Source: Verrucomicrobiota bacterium (GTDB taxonomy: Bacteria; Verrucomicrobiota; Verrucomicrobiia; Chthoniobacterales; UBA10450). From it: a stretch of DNA of 36,844 nucleotides. The stretch lies in contig QHNB01000224.1 in NCBI GenBank assembly GCA_003217965.1, positions 1-36,844 on the forward strand. The letters are read 5' to 3'. How positions within the stretch are numbered: the first letter of the stretch is position 1; each line of letters opens with the position of its first letter. The notes beneath the pieces are model-generated. The model was not told where the DNA came from. It was given only the letters and a program-made list of their open reading frames with translations, and made no database searches. Both the position numbers and the translations under genes were made by a program. Positions 26,447 to 36,032 of the stretch are shown here, piece after piece.

Positions 26447-26968
26447 ATGCCATCCACTGAAATTATTCTAACCGAAAACGTGCCGGGCTTGGGAGCGGAA
26501 GCGGACGTGGTTAAAGTGCGCCGCGGTTACGCCCGCAATTATCTTTTGCCGCGGGGCAAAGCTTACGAGGTCACTCCGGCGACCCTGCGGCAGCTCGACA
26601 ACTTAAAGAAAAAACGCGCCGAGCGGGAAGCAAGCGAGTTGAACGAGGCGGAGGAGCTGGCGCGTAGAATTAACAAGCTGCGAATCGTCTTTAAGCTGGA
26701 GACCGGGGAAACGGGCAAAGCGTTCGGTTCGATTACCGCCCATGATATTGTCACACGTTTAAAGAATGAGATCGGCCACGAGATTGATCGGCACAAGGTC
26801 CACCTCGAACATCCGATCAAGACAACAGGCGAGCACGAGGTGCAGATCAAGCTGCACCACGATGTCACGGTAACTTTTCGATTTGATGTAAGATCAGCCG
26901 ATGGGCCGAAGCCGGAAATGGTGGCGGCCGAAACGACAAAGGCGCGCACGGACAAGAAACGGAAATAA
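26447..26968 (+). CDS. rplI: 50S ribosomal protein L9
   Basis: EIILTENVPGLGAEADVVKVRRGYARNYLLPRGKAYEVTPATLRQL; FGSITAHDIVTRL. Confidence 0.97.
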   Translation: MPSTEIILTENVPGLGAEADVVKVRRGYARNYLLPRGKAYEVTPATLRQLDNLKKKRAEREASELNEAEELARRINKLRIVFKLETGETGKAFGSITAHDIVTRLKNEIGHEIDRHKVHLEHPIKTTGEHEVQIKLHHDVTVTFRFDVRSADGPKPEMVAAETTKARTDKKRK

Positions 26969-28456
26969 ATGCCGAGCTCTCAAGGTTCCGGAAACGGTCC
27001 TGAGAAGCCTCGCAAAACAGCGGCGAATGGCGCTGGCCGAGGCTCGGCCGGGCAGAGTGGCGGAAGAGTTTTTCAGAGCTCGCTCACAGGTTCGGCACAG
27101 GATATTCACCGGCCCCCGCCCCATAGCGTCGAGGCGGAGCAGGGCGTGTTGGGTTCGATGTTGATCGCACCCCAGGATGCAATTCCGGAGTGCGTTGAAA
27201 AAATCACGGAGGAATATTTTTACGTTCCTGCTCATCAGACGGTCTATCGGGTTCTGGTGGAACAATGGAACGCCGGCCAGGCGATCGACCTCATTACCTT
27301 CACGCAAACACTGCGTGATCAAAACTTGCTCGAAACAATCGGCGGCGCGCCCTTCGTGACCAGTCTGTTCACGTTCGTGCCAACGGCAGCGAATGTTGAC
27401 TACTACCTCGAGATTGTTCGGGACAAATACGTGCTGCGGCAAATCATCAGCACCTGCACCGAAAGCGTGCGTCGCGCCTATGAAGAACAAGGTGAAGTGG
27501 GCGTACTGCTCGATGAGGTAGAGCAGAAAATTTTCAACGTCGGCGACGATCGTTTCAGAGGTCAGTTGCTTACGATGAAAGAGCAGGTCATGGGTGCGCT
27601 CGAATCCATCGAGAAACTCTATGAGCGGCGCGGGGGGATTACCGGTCTTTCCACCGGATTTACCGAGTTTGACCGGATGACGAGCGGATTGCATCCAGCG
27701 GAAATGATTGTCATTGCGGCCCGTCCCCGCATGGGCAAAACGGCGCTCGCCATGAACATTTGCGAGCACGTCGCGATTGGGCAAAAACTGCCTGTCGCCG
27801 TCTTCAGCTTGGAGATGAGCAGCCAGCAACTCGTCCAACGTATGCTTTGCTCACGCGCGCGTGTGAATCTGCAACGCGTCCGGGACGGTTTCCTGGCCGA
27901 GCGTGATTTTCCGAGCCTTACGGCGGCGGCTTCAAAGCTCGCCGAAGCACGCATTTTTATCGATGACGCTGCTTCACTCAGCATTCTCGAGTTGCGGGCC
28001 AAAGCGCGCCGATTGAAAGCGCAGCAGGATGTCCAGTTAATCGTAGTCGATTATTTGCAGCTTTTGCGATCCACCACTCGGCGGGCACAGGATAATCGTC
28101 AGCTTGAAATTTCTGAGATTTCCGCCGGCCTGAAAGGTCTGGCCAAGGAACTAAAAATTCCGGTGATTGTGATCGCGCAGTTGAACCGGCAACCTGAAGC
28201 ACGTTCTGGCGGCAAACCGCGGCTCAGCGATCTGCGGGAATCGGGATCGATCGAACAGGATGCCGATTTAGTCGGACTATTGGTGCGTCCCGAAATTTAT
28301 GAGGAAGACGAAGAAGCCCGGGCCGAGAAAGAAGGCGAAGCGGAATTGATTATCGCGAAGCAACGCAACGGTCCGGTCGGGGAAATTTCGCTGACGTTCT
28401 TAAAAGAGTTCACGCGCTTCGAAGATCGCGCGCGCGAAGCGGTCGAACCGCCCTAA
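26969..28456 (+). CDS. dnaB: Replicative DNA helicase
   Basis: PPHSVEAEQGVLGSMLI, VIAARPRMGKTALAMNI, VAVFSLEMSSQQLVQRML, VIVIAQLNRQPEARSGGKPRLSDLRESGSIEQDADLV. Confidence 0.97.
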   Translation: MPSSQGSGNGPEKPRKTAANGAGRGSAGQSGGRVFQSSLTGSAQDIHRPPPHSVEAEQGVLGSMLIAPQDAIPECVEKITEEYFYVPAHQTVYRVLVEQWNAGQAIDLITFTQTLRDQNLLETIGGAPFVTSLFTFVPTAANVDYYLEIVRDKYVLRQIISTCTESVRRAYEEQGEVGVLLDEVEQKIFNVGDDRFRGQLLTMKEQVMGALESIEKLYERRGGITGLSTGFTEFDRMTSGLHPAEMIVIAARPRMGKTALAMNICEHVAIGQKLPVAVFSLEMSSQQLVQRMLCSRARVNLQRVRDGFLAERDFPSLTAAASKLAEARIFIDDAASLSILELRAKARRLKAQQDVQLIVVDYLQLLRSTTRRAQDNRQLEISEISAGLKGLAKELKIPVIVIAQLNRQPEARSGGKPRLSDLRESGSIEQDADLVGLLVRPEIYEEDEEARAEKEGEAELIIAKQRNGPVGEISLTFLKEFTRFEDRAREAVEPP

Positions 28457-28463
28457 GCATCAC

Positions 28464-28493
28464 ACGGTCGGGACGGGTGGTCCGCGCGACCGT
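28464..28493. terminator. Hairpin between convergent dnaB and tkt (bidirectional terminator or palindromic repeat)
   Basis: ACGGTCG-GGACGGGTGGTCCGCG-CGACCGT: 7-bp perfect outer stem plus inner GGAC/GTCC. Confidence 0.5.
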
Positions 28494-28503
28494 TCAACTG
28501 GCC

Positions 28504-30579
28504 TTACCTTGTCGTCACGTCGGCTGGCTCAGTTCGAGCGCCAGCCAAGCGAGAGTCCTCGCTCCGTTCGCGGCGATACGCGTCGTCATCGTGCGGCAGC
28601 GACCTCGCGGCTTCAATCACGTGCTGCGCATCGATGCCGAATTCCTTCATCACTTCCGCACCGGGGGCACTCAAGCCAAACCGATGTAAGCCAATCACTT
28701 TTCCCTCGAGACCGACGTACTGGTACCAAATTTCAGGCACGCCCGCTTCGATTGCCACCCGTCGGCGACAACTAAGAGGTAATACTTCTTCGCGATACTC
28801 CGCCGTCTCTCGATTGAACCGCTCCATGCATGGCATGGAAACGACGCGCGTGCCGCGGCCGAGTTGTTTGGCTGCGGCAAGAGCATGCTGCAATTCACTG
28901 CCGCAGGAGAGAATAATTAGATCGAGCTCCGCGGTTTCCCGTTTCGCGATATACCCTCCGCGGCGGACGCCTTCGCGTCGCGTTTGGACATCGATCTCGT
29001 TTAACATGGGCACAGTTTGTCGCGTGAGCGCGAGCATGGTCGGGCCGCTAATCCGCTCGCATGCCGCCACGAACGCTCCCGCCGTTTCCTCGGGGTCGGC
29101 CGGTCGGATAAGGTCGAGATGTCTGATCAATCGAAGCGCGCTGACCGTCTCTACCGGTTGATGGGTCGGTCCGTCTTCCCCAACTCCGATGGAGTCGTGA
29201 GTAAAAATGTAAATATTCGGCAGTTTCGCCACCGCAGCGAGTCGGATGGCGGCTCGCGCGTAATCAGAAAAAACCAGGAAAGTTGCGCCAGAAGCACGAA
29301 AAATGCCGTGATATGACACGCCGTTCATGATCGCGCACATGCCGTGCTCTCGAATCCCGAAACGGATGTTCCGACCGGCGGGGTTGTCACGGGTGAAATC
29401 ACCTCCGCCATCGATGTAATTCATGGTTGAACCGTAAAGATCGGCACTTCCACCGATCAGATTCGGCATCGCCTTGGCGATTGGCTGCAGCGTTTCGCCG
29501 CCGGCTTTGCGCGTCGCGAGCTTGGCATCGCGTGGAAACTCGGGAATCCTTTCGAGCAAATCGCCCGGAATCTTGTTGTCGATCGCGTCATCTAAGATCC
29601 GCGCTTTGTCCGGATTCGCCTTGCGCCAGGCATTCCAGGTTTTTTCCCAGCGCTCGAAGTCTGCAAGCAACTTCTTCTTGTGCTCCTCAAAATAGGCGTG
29701 AGTCTCTTTCGAAACGAAATAATGCTCGTCCGGCAGCCCGAGATTCTTGCGCGCGGCATCGACATATTTTGCTCCAGCCTCGCCATGGGCTTTGGCCGTG
29801 CCGGCAATTTCCGGAATCCCTTTGCCGACCAGAGTGTGAGCAATGATGAATTGTGGTTTCCCGTTGTCGCGCTCCTTGGCAACGTTTAAAGCGTCGAGAA
29901 ATTCTTGCATGTCGTCGCCCTGAATTTCCTGCACGTCGAAGCCGTAGGCCTCATATCGTTTCTTGGTATCTTCGCTCTGGGTCTGCTTGGCCATCGCGTC
30001 CAGAGTGATCGCATTCGAATCGTAAATGAGGATCAAATTATCGAGTCCGAAATGACCAGCGAAGGCGCTGGCTTCGGAAGAAACGCCTTCTTGCATGCAA
30101 CCGTCACCGGCAAGACAAAAAATGTGCTGATCGAAAATACGATGCTCGGAGGTATTGAAATGCGCAGCTGCCATTTTCGCGGCCATCGCGATGCCGACCG
30201 CATTGCCAACACCCTGCCCGAGTGGTCCGGTGGTGCATTCCACTCCCGGCGTTTCGGAATATTCCGGGTGACCTGGCGTTTTGCTGTGGAGCTGGCGAAA
30301 GCGTTTGATGTCGTCGATGGAAAGGTCGTAGCCGCTCATGTGGAGCCAGGCATAAAGGAACATGCTGCCGTGACCGGCAGAGAGAACGAAATAGTCCCGG
30401 CCAATCCAGCGCGGTTGTTCCGGGTTATGCCTGAGCAAATAGCCATAAAGAACCGCGCCCATCTCCGCGCAGCCGAGTGGTAGACCGAGATGACCCGATT
30501 GCGATGCTTGCACCGCATCCATCGCCAAACCGCGCGCCTCATTCGCAGCGCGTTCGAGAGCTTCGATGTTTAAACTCAT
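28504..30579 (-). CDS. tkt: Transketolase
   Basis: [92 protein letters not shown]. Confidence 0.97.
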   Translation of the reverse strand: MSLNIEALERAANEARGLAMDAVQASQSGHLGLPLGCAEMGAVLYGYLLRHNPEQPRWIGRDYFVLSAGHGSMFLYAWLHMSGYDLSIDDIKRFRQLHSKTPGHPEYSETPGVECTTGPLGQGVGNAVGIAMAAKMAAAHFNTSEHRIFDQHIFCLAGDGCMQEGVSSEASAFAGHFGLDNLILIYDSNAITLDAMAKQTQSEDTKKRYEAYGFDVQEIQGDDMQEFLDALNVAKERDNGKPQFIIAHTLVGKGIPEIAGTAKAHGEAGAKYVDAARKNLGLPDEHYFVSKETHAYFEEHKKKLLADFERWEKTWNAWRKANPDKARILDDAIDNKIPGDLLERIPEFPRDAKLATRKAGGETLQPIAKAMPNLIGGSADLYGSTMNYIDGGGDFTRDNPAGRNIRFGIREHGMCAIMNGVSYHGIFRASGATFLVFSDYARAAIRLAAVAKLPNIYIFTHDSIGVGEDGPTHQPVETVSALRLIRHLDLIRPADPEETAGAFVAACERISGPTMLALTRQTVPMLNEIDVQTRREGVRRGGYIAKRETAELDLIILSCGSELQHALAAAKQLGRGTRVVSMPCMERFNRETAEYREEVLPLSCRRRVAIEAGVPEIWYQYVGLEGKVIGLHRFGLSAPGAEVMKEFGIDAQHVIEAARSLPHDDDAYRRERSEDSRLAGARTEPADVTTR

Positions 30580-30666
30580 CCTGCTTTATAATCGCGGTTG
30601 CGATACAGATAAAACGTTTTCGGTTTTCTTGCATTCGCAGGCATTTCGCGACTGATTGAGGAACGC

Positions 30667-31806
30667 GTGAATCGAACCGTATTGCTTCATATTGTGGAAC
30701 GCCTCGAGGGTTTCGTCGGGAGATTGCCCGGTCCGATTCAAAAGCCGGTCTTGCACGAACTTACGCCGCTAAAGGAGCTTTTTTTGCAGCAACGCCCGCC
30801 GCGGTTCCTGGTTGCTGGGTCTGGACGTTTGCCAATTCCACAGATTGTCACTCTGCTTTTCGGCAGTAGGCCGGCAGATAGCGCGTCGCAGCCTTTGTTC
30901 GAAATTTTCCGCTGGCAAGCACTCGATCTCAAGGATCGTGGTACGATCGCGGTCCTGGATGCGCGCGGCGCGGATGACAGCACGGAGCAAACAATTCGCG
31001 AGGAGCTCCGGCGTGAATCAGCCGACGTCATTCTCGTGCTGAGCGATGCGAGCGAGGGTCGCACCAAGGTCAAACGAAGCGCCGAGAACGGAAGTCTGTG
31101 CGTGCACTGGAATGACGACGTGCACCGGGATGCTGGGATCGTTGCCATTCATTTCAACCAAGCCCGTTCTGCCGATCACAACGGCCGAGATGACGGCGCG
31201 CTCTGGCTGGAGAAAATCAAACCGGAACTGCATGGACGAGTCTGGGGCGGATTCCAATTTTCCGCGGAGCACGATCGTGTGGTCGCTGATCGCGCTGCTT
31301 CACATCAATTTGTCTCATTGCTGGCAAAGCGATTGCCAAACGATTGCCGAGTCGAAATTGTTCGGATTTCGCACGACCGGGAAGCGCAGCGTGAAATCAG
31401 TTCCATTCTAATTAAATCCACGACGGCAGTGTGTAGTGCGATCGGGGCGCAACCAATCCCCCTCGCCGACCTGCCGATTTTGACCACGCTGCAGCTGATG
31501 ATGGTTTCCGGCATCATGTATTTGAGTGGACGACCGCGCAGCTTGCGCGCGGCAACGGAATTCGTTGGGGCGCTGGGAGCAAATGTCGGCGCCGGCATGC
31601 TTCTACGAGAAGGAGCTCGTGCGCTCCTGAAATTCGTCCCGGGATGGGGAAATGTTGTCTGCGGAATGGTGGCTGGGGCAGGAACCTACGCCATTGGTCA
31701 TGCCGCCGCGGCCTATTTCCTAGAAGGTGTTTCGCTCGGCGAAGCACGCCGGACTTATTTAAAAGGCCGGAACCGCAAAAAGCGACCAACTTTGCAGTTG
31801 CAATGA
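30667..31806 (+). CDS. Degenerate GTPase-like domain fused to C-terminal DUF697-type membrane domain
   Basis: PPRFLVAGSGRLPIPQIVTLLFG at the P-loop position, TIAVLDARGADDS at the G3 position, C-terminal ADLPILTTLQLMMVSGIMYLSGR...LLKFVPGWGNVVCGMVAGAGTYAIGHAAAAYFLEG. Confidence 0.7.
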   Translation: MNRTVLLHIVERLEGFVGRLPGPIQKPVLHELTPLKELFLQQRPPRFLVAGSGRLPIPQIVTLLFGSRPADSASQPLFEIFRWQALDLKDRGTIAVLDARGADDSTEQTIREELRRESADVILVLSDASEGRTKVKRSAENGSLCVHWNDDVHRDAGIVAIHFNQARSADHNGRDDGALWLEKIKPELHGRVWGGFQFSAEHDRVVADRAASHQFVSLLAKRLPNDCRVEIVRISHDREAQREISSILIKSTTAVCSAIGAQPIPLADLPILTTLQLMMVSGIMYLSGRPRSLRAATEFVGALGANVGAGMLLREGARALLKFVPGWGNVVCGMVAGAGTYAIGHAAAAYFLEGVSLGEARRTYLKGRNRKKRPTLQLQ

Positions 31807-31844
31807 GGGCGGCCGAGAAGGTTCGGAGGGATGTCCTTCAGCCG

Positions 31845-31909
31845 TGTGAATAACTTGTGTACAATCACTGTCTTTGCCCTGCAATTTGTTCACAGATTCT
31901 TGTGAACAG
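31845..31909. promoter_or_regulatory. Cluster of DnaA-box-like 9-mers with a 22-bp inverted repeat upstream of rsmA
   Basis: TGTGAATAA (31845-31853, matches TGTGNATAA), TGTGTACAA (31856-31864), TTGTTCACA (31886-31894), TGTGAACAG (31901-31909); TGTTCACA-gattct-TGTGAACA at 31887-31908. Confidence 0.45.
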
Positions 31910-31945
31910 GTTGGGCGCTTTTCAGCTGCGCTTTCGTCGTCACGG

Positions 31946-33370
31946 ATGAACCTTTCTCAAATCCGAGCGGCCTTGGAAGAGGCGCGCGTTCGGCCAGTCA
32001 AAACACTTGGCCAAAATTTTTTGCACGATCGAAATCTTTCACGTTGGATCGTCACTCAGGCCGAGGTGGGGCCGGATGATTTTGTTTTGGAAATTGGTCC
32101 GGGCCTGGGTGCACTGACCGAAGAGATTTTGTCACGTGGCGCGCGTGTAATCGCGATCGAAAAAGATGCTCGTCTGATCGACTTCCTACGCCGAAAATTT
32201 CGCGACTCGCGTTTTGAGGTTCGCCACGGCGACGCATTAAAATTTGATACGCGCGTCTTATTTGCCGAGCGCAATGTGAAGCTACTCGGAAATCTTCCTT
32301 ATTATATTGCGAGCCAACTGCTGATTCGCTTCGTTGATTATCCAAGCGCTATTTCTCTGGCGTTGTTAATGTTACAGGATGAGATGGCGAGGCGAATCAC
32401 GGCAAACCCAACAAGCGCAGACTACGGAGCTCTCACTCTGCGGATGCAGTTGCATCATCGCATCGAATATCTTCGCAAAATCCCGAACACCGTTTTCTTC
32501 CCGCAGCCGGAAGTAGCGTCAGCCGTTGTCCGCATTACTCCGCGATTGCCCGCCGAAGTTGATGTGTTCGATCCAGCAATTTTTCGGCGAATCGTGCGAC
32601 TCGGTTTTTCGCAGCGCAGAAAACAACTGCGAAAATTATTGAGCGATTGTGTGGGCGACTGGGAAACCGCGGCTGAAAAGATCGCAGTCTCTCCTTCTGC
32701 TCGGGCTGAGGAACTTTCGCTCAGTCAGTGGATTGCTTTGACGAATTTTATCACGCCGAGCAGTGAAAAAGCTGTGGCCGCGCCTGTCGAGGAACGGTTC
32801 CCGGTTGTCGACGAACACGATCGGAAAATTGGCGATGCAGGTCGAAGCGAAGTCCATGAGAATAACTTGCGTCATCGGGCTATTCACGTCCTGATTTTCA
32901 ACGAAAAAGGCGAGGTCCTGTTACAAAAACGTTCGCCTTGGAAAGACCGTCACCCATCGCTGTGGGATTCAAGCGTGGCTGGTCACGTCAGTGCCGATGA
33001 AGAATACGATGCAACGGCGCAACGTGAACTTGTGGAGGAGTTGGGCGTGGAGATGGAACTAAACAGGGTCGCCAAAATTCCGGCTTCAGAGCGAACGGGC
33101 GAGGAGTTTATCTGGCTTTACTCCGGCCGAAGCGAAGGACCATTCCGTTTTCCCCGGTGCGAGATCGATGCGGTGCAGTTTTTTCCCATTGAGGTGGTCG
33201 ATAAATGGAATGCGCAGAAGCCGGAAGAATTCGCGCCGGGATTTCGCGAATGCTGGGCGATCTGGCGGAAGACGTTTTTGGCCAAGACGCAAAAATATTC
33301 TCGACCGCCAGAACCAACTAACGGAGCCCTACCAGATCCGGCGGGGGCAGATTCCAAGCCCGCCATTTAG
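31946..33370 (+). CDS. rsmA: 16S rRNA dimethyladenosine transferase RsmA (KsgA) fused to a C-terminal Nudix hydrolase domain
   Basis: TLGQNFLHDRNLSRWIV, VLEIGPGLGALTEEIL, LLGNLPYYIASQLL; then Nudix box GHVSADEEYDATAQRELVEELGV matching GX5EX7REUXEEXGU, in one uninterrupted ORF. Confidence 0.95.
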   Translation: MNLSQIRAALEEARVRPVKTLGQNFLHDRNLSRWIVTQAEVGPDDFVLEIGPGLGALTEEILSRGARVIAIEKDARLIDFLRRKFRDSRFEVRHGDALKFDTRVLFAERNVKLLGNLPYYIASQLLIRFVDYPSAISLALLMLQDEMARRITANPTSADYGALTLRMQLHHRIEYLRKIPNTVFFPQPEVASAVVRITPRLPAEVDVFDPAIFRRIVRLGFSQRRKQLRKLLSDCVGDWETAAEKIAVSPSARAEELSLSQWIALTNFITPSSEKAVAAPVEERFPVVDEHDRKIGDAGRSEVHENNLRHRAIHVLIFNEKGEVLLQKRSPWKDRHPSLWDSSVAGHVSADEEYDATAQRELVEELGVEMELNRVAKIPASERTGEEFIWLYSGRSEGPFRFPRCEIDAVQFFPIEVVDKWNAQKPEEFAPGFRECWAIWRKTFLAKTQKYSRPPEPTNGALPDPAGADSKPAI

Positions 33371-34073
33371 CAGAATAATCTCCAGCCGTCAGCAGGGCGT
33401 AACAGGGATGCGCTGGGGCACGCAGCCATTTGATCATCCTAACCAGATCCTCTTCCGCCATGGTTGTGCAGCCGGTGGTCGGACGATTCACCCCGCGGCG
33501 GATGTGAAAAAAAATCGCGCTGCCCTCACCAGGAATCGGCGGATCAGAATTATGCCGAATTTCAATTAACCAATGATAGGCGAAATCGCCCGGCCGCATT
33601 TTTTCGTGGCTGTAATTGTCTGGCGGATTGCGCGGGTCGATCACGACGTGCCGGTTGTAGTTCGGCGAACGCGGATCATCACTCCAGATGTCCGCCTCGC
33701 TCACTTGATGGAAAGGGTAATCGGCCCCCGGCGGCAGCGATGCGTCGTAAGTGTAAATTTTGCCAATTCGAAAAATTCCGGCCGGCGCTCGACCATCACG
33801 CTCGTGTTTGCGTAACCCTTGCTCATCCTGTCCAGCGATCCCGCTGCCCCAAGCCAATCCCTTTTTGCCGAACAAAACCGGGAGCGGCCCGGCCTCAACT
33901 CGCCATTTGTCGCCAGTTTTTTCGAGCAAATGCAAATGGCCCCGCATCGAATTCCAGTCTGGCGCAATGCCGACGATGAGCTGGGCACAATCTTGCGGCA
34001 GGGCGGCGGCACGGGCGCTGCTGGCAACGAGAGGCAACGCGATGGACAAGACGAGCGGGCGAAGGCGAATCAC
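33318..34073 (-). CDS. Secreted L,D-transpeptidase-like (YkuD-type) protein
   Basis: Signal peptide (GTG start) MIRLRPLVLSIALPLVASSARAAA; KMRPGDFAYHWLIEI...GSAIFFHIRRGVNRPTTGCTTMAEEDL with catalytic-type His and TxGC. Confidence 0.82.
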   Translation of the reverse strand: MIRLRPLVLSIALPLVASSARAAALPQDCAQLIVGIAPDWNSMRGHLHLLEKTGDKWRVEAGPLPVLFGKKGLAWGSGIAGQDEQGLRKHERDGRAPAGIFRIGKIYTYDASLPPGADYPFHQVSEADIWSDDPRSPNYNRHVVIDPRNPPDNYSHEKMRPGDFAYHWLIEIRHNSDPPIPGEGSAIFFHIRRGVNRPTTGCTTMAEEDLVRMIKWLRAPAHPCYALLTAGDYSAKWRAWNLPPPDLVGLR

Positions 34074-34121
34074 GCTGAACCTAGAAGCTGATCGCGTGGA
34101 AAGTGCAACGCGGTTTCTTCA

Positions 34122-35912
34122 ATGAGACAACGAATCATCGTTCTCGCCACGCTAATTGTCGTATTGCTGACGGCGCATCTTCCTGCTTTCCGTGCAGGGT
34201 TTGTCTGGGACGATACTGCGCTGGTTCTTCGCGACCCGCTTATTCGGAGCTGGCGGCTGATCCCGGAAGGGTTTCAACATTTTCTCTTCCTCGATGCTAC
34301 TGCATCAAATTTTTATCGGCCGTTGCAACGGCTGACTTATGCGATGGAGTATTGGGCTTTCATTTTCAATCCGACGGCTTATCACCTCACAAACGTTCTG
34401 CTGCATGCAACAGCCGCGGTGGCGTTCCTTGCCTTCGCTTTGACTTTCCTCCGCCTCTATGGCGTAGGAGAACAGCGACGCTTAATCGTCGCCTCCATCG
34501 CTACGGCTGCGTGGGCATTACATCCCATTCATTCCGCCGTGGTCGACTATGTCGCCGGCCGCGCCGATTCCCTAGCCGCCATGTTTGGATTCGTCGGATT
34601 ATATTTCGCCATCCGGGCACTCGCGCTCGAGGGCCGCGCCGCGTGGAAATTTCATGCGCTCACCGCCGTCGCATTGCTCGCCAGCGCTCTGAGCAAAGAA
34701 AGCGGATTAATCTTTGCAGCGCTCTGGATGGCTTTGCTCCTTCAGCAAAGGCGTTGGCGCATTTTGGTGCCAGCCAGTCTGGCCATTGTATTCACATTCA
34801 CGATTTACTCTACGCTGAGGATTCAAGCGGGAGATGCTCAAATACCGCGACTCACTCCACCCCCTTCGCTGCTGGTCCGCCCTATTATTGCCGCGCGCGC
34901 CATAGCTGAATACGCAGGGTTGCTGATTGCGCCCATCAATTTGCGCATGGATCGAGATGTCGAGAGTCATCCATGGGGATTCAGCGAGGCCAGTATGACG
35001 GCGGCTTCCTGGCGCGAATTGCAGACGGTCGCCGGCGTCGCCCTCTTTGGTGCGATTGTGATTTGGCTAGTCCGCGTGCGTAAGCGTGATCCGGCTACGT
35101 TCACGCTGCTTATTTTGGCGATGATTTCGTACCTCCCCATCTGTGGATTGTTCGCGCTCAACGCTACTGTGGCGGAACATTGGATTTACCTCCCGTCGGC
35201 ATTTCTCGTTCTTGCTTTAGTAATTCAATTCGCTCAGCTGACGGACCGCCGAAACGATCGTCTCGTCTGGAAATTCGCGGTGGTGGCAAGTTTATGGATT
35301 GCCCTTTTGGGCGTGCGTACATTTTTTCGAGCGCAGGATTGGAAGGATCAACGCACCTTTCTTGAACGAACGATTGCAAGCGGCAGCGACTCTGCTCGAA
35401 TGCTGATCAACCTTGGCGCGCTCGAAATGGGCGATGGCCACCTCAATCGGGCGGAATCGCTGTTGCGGCAGGCCCTGGCAAAGGAACCGGGACAACCATT
35501 TGCCTTAGTGAATCTTGCCGCTATTGCGCTCAAAAAGAATGACCTGACAACTGCGCGAAATCTGATTGAGCAAGCCCGCAAGAATCCAATGAGTGAGGCT
35601 CAAGCGGAGGAGATTCTGGCCGCAGTGGAAAATAGGGAGGACGGCGAAATCGATCTCGCGTGTTTGCGATTAGCCGCGCATATCGGACCGCCCGCATGGT
35701 CAATCGAACAGCGATATGTCCGTGCATTGGATCAAAACGGTCGCAGCGAAACTGCTATCGCTGAATTACGGGCATTGCTTCAGACAGATTGGTATCGGGC
35801 CGAGTCGTGGCAATTGCTGAGCGATTGTTTGGCGAAGCTTGACCGCAAATCCGAAGCGGCGCTAGCGTTGACCGAGGCGCGTGCCTACGACGTGCACCTC
35901 GGCCGGCATTGA
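34122..35912 (+). CDS. Polytopic membrane protein with C-terminal TPR repeats (TMTC-like, putative glycosyltransferase)
   Basis: HLPAFRAGFVWDDTALV, FYRPLQRLTYAMEYWAF, AYHLTNVLLHATAAV, WALHPIHSAVVDYVAGRADSLAAMF; then TPR units INLGALEMGDGHLNRAESLLRQAL, VNLAAIALKKNDLTTARNLIEQA. Confidence 0.88.
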   Translation: MRQRIIVLATLIVVLLTAHLPAFRAGFVWDDTALVLRDPLIRSWRLIPEGFQHFLFLDATASNFYRPLQRLTYAMEYWAFIFNPTAYHLTNVLLHATAAVAFLAFALTFLRLYGVGEQRRLIVASIATAAWALHPIHSAVVDYVAGRADSLAAMFGFVGLYFAIRALALEGRAAWKFHALTAVALLASALSKESGLIFAALWMALLLQQRRWRILVPASLAIVFTFTIYSTLRIQAGDAQIPRLTPPPSLLVRPIIAARAIAEYAGLLIAPINLRMDRDVESHPWGFSEASMTAASWRELQTVAGVALFGAIVIWLVRVRKRDPATFTLLILAMISYLPICGLFALNATVAEHWIYLPSAFLVLALVIQFAQLTDRRNDRLVWKFAVVASLWIALLGVRTFFRAQDWKDQRTFLERTIASGSDSARMLINLGALEMGDGHLNRAESLLRQALAKEPGQPFALVNLAAIALKKNDLTTARNLIEQARKNPMSEAQAEEILAAVENREDGEIDLACLRLAAHIGPPAWSIEQRYVRALDQNGRSETAIAELRALLQTDWYRAESWQLLSDCLAKLDRKSEAALALTEARAYDVHLGRH

Positions 35913-36032
35913 GGGTGACGTAGCTCTGGCCGCGCCGGCGTCGATTACATCCACGCAAGACAGCCGCAGCGATATTTTACGAGTGCGACTGAATAACACC
36001 TCGTCGCGCATCGTCTCTGCAATTAACAACAT

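Noticed and set aside
27727-27750. DnaB Walker A reads ARPRMGKT
   Set aside because: Fits GxxxxGK[ST]-type DnaB variation (A/G-RP-x-MGKT); not a sign of inactivation.
26894-27838. 314-aa minus-strand ORF across rplI end and dnaB
   Set aside because: Fully antisense to confident rplI/dnaB; long shadow ORFs are expected from this codon usage.
30611-30620. AAAACGTTTT palindrome in the tkt/DUF697 divergent region
   Set aside because: Only 10 bp; too short to support a regulatory claim on its own.
34103-34909. 268-aa plus-strand ORF in a second frame over the TMTC-like gene
   Set aside because: Alternate frame of a well-supported membrane protein; Cys/Arg/Ser-rich with no recognisable motifs.
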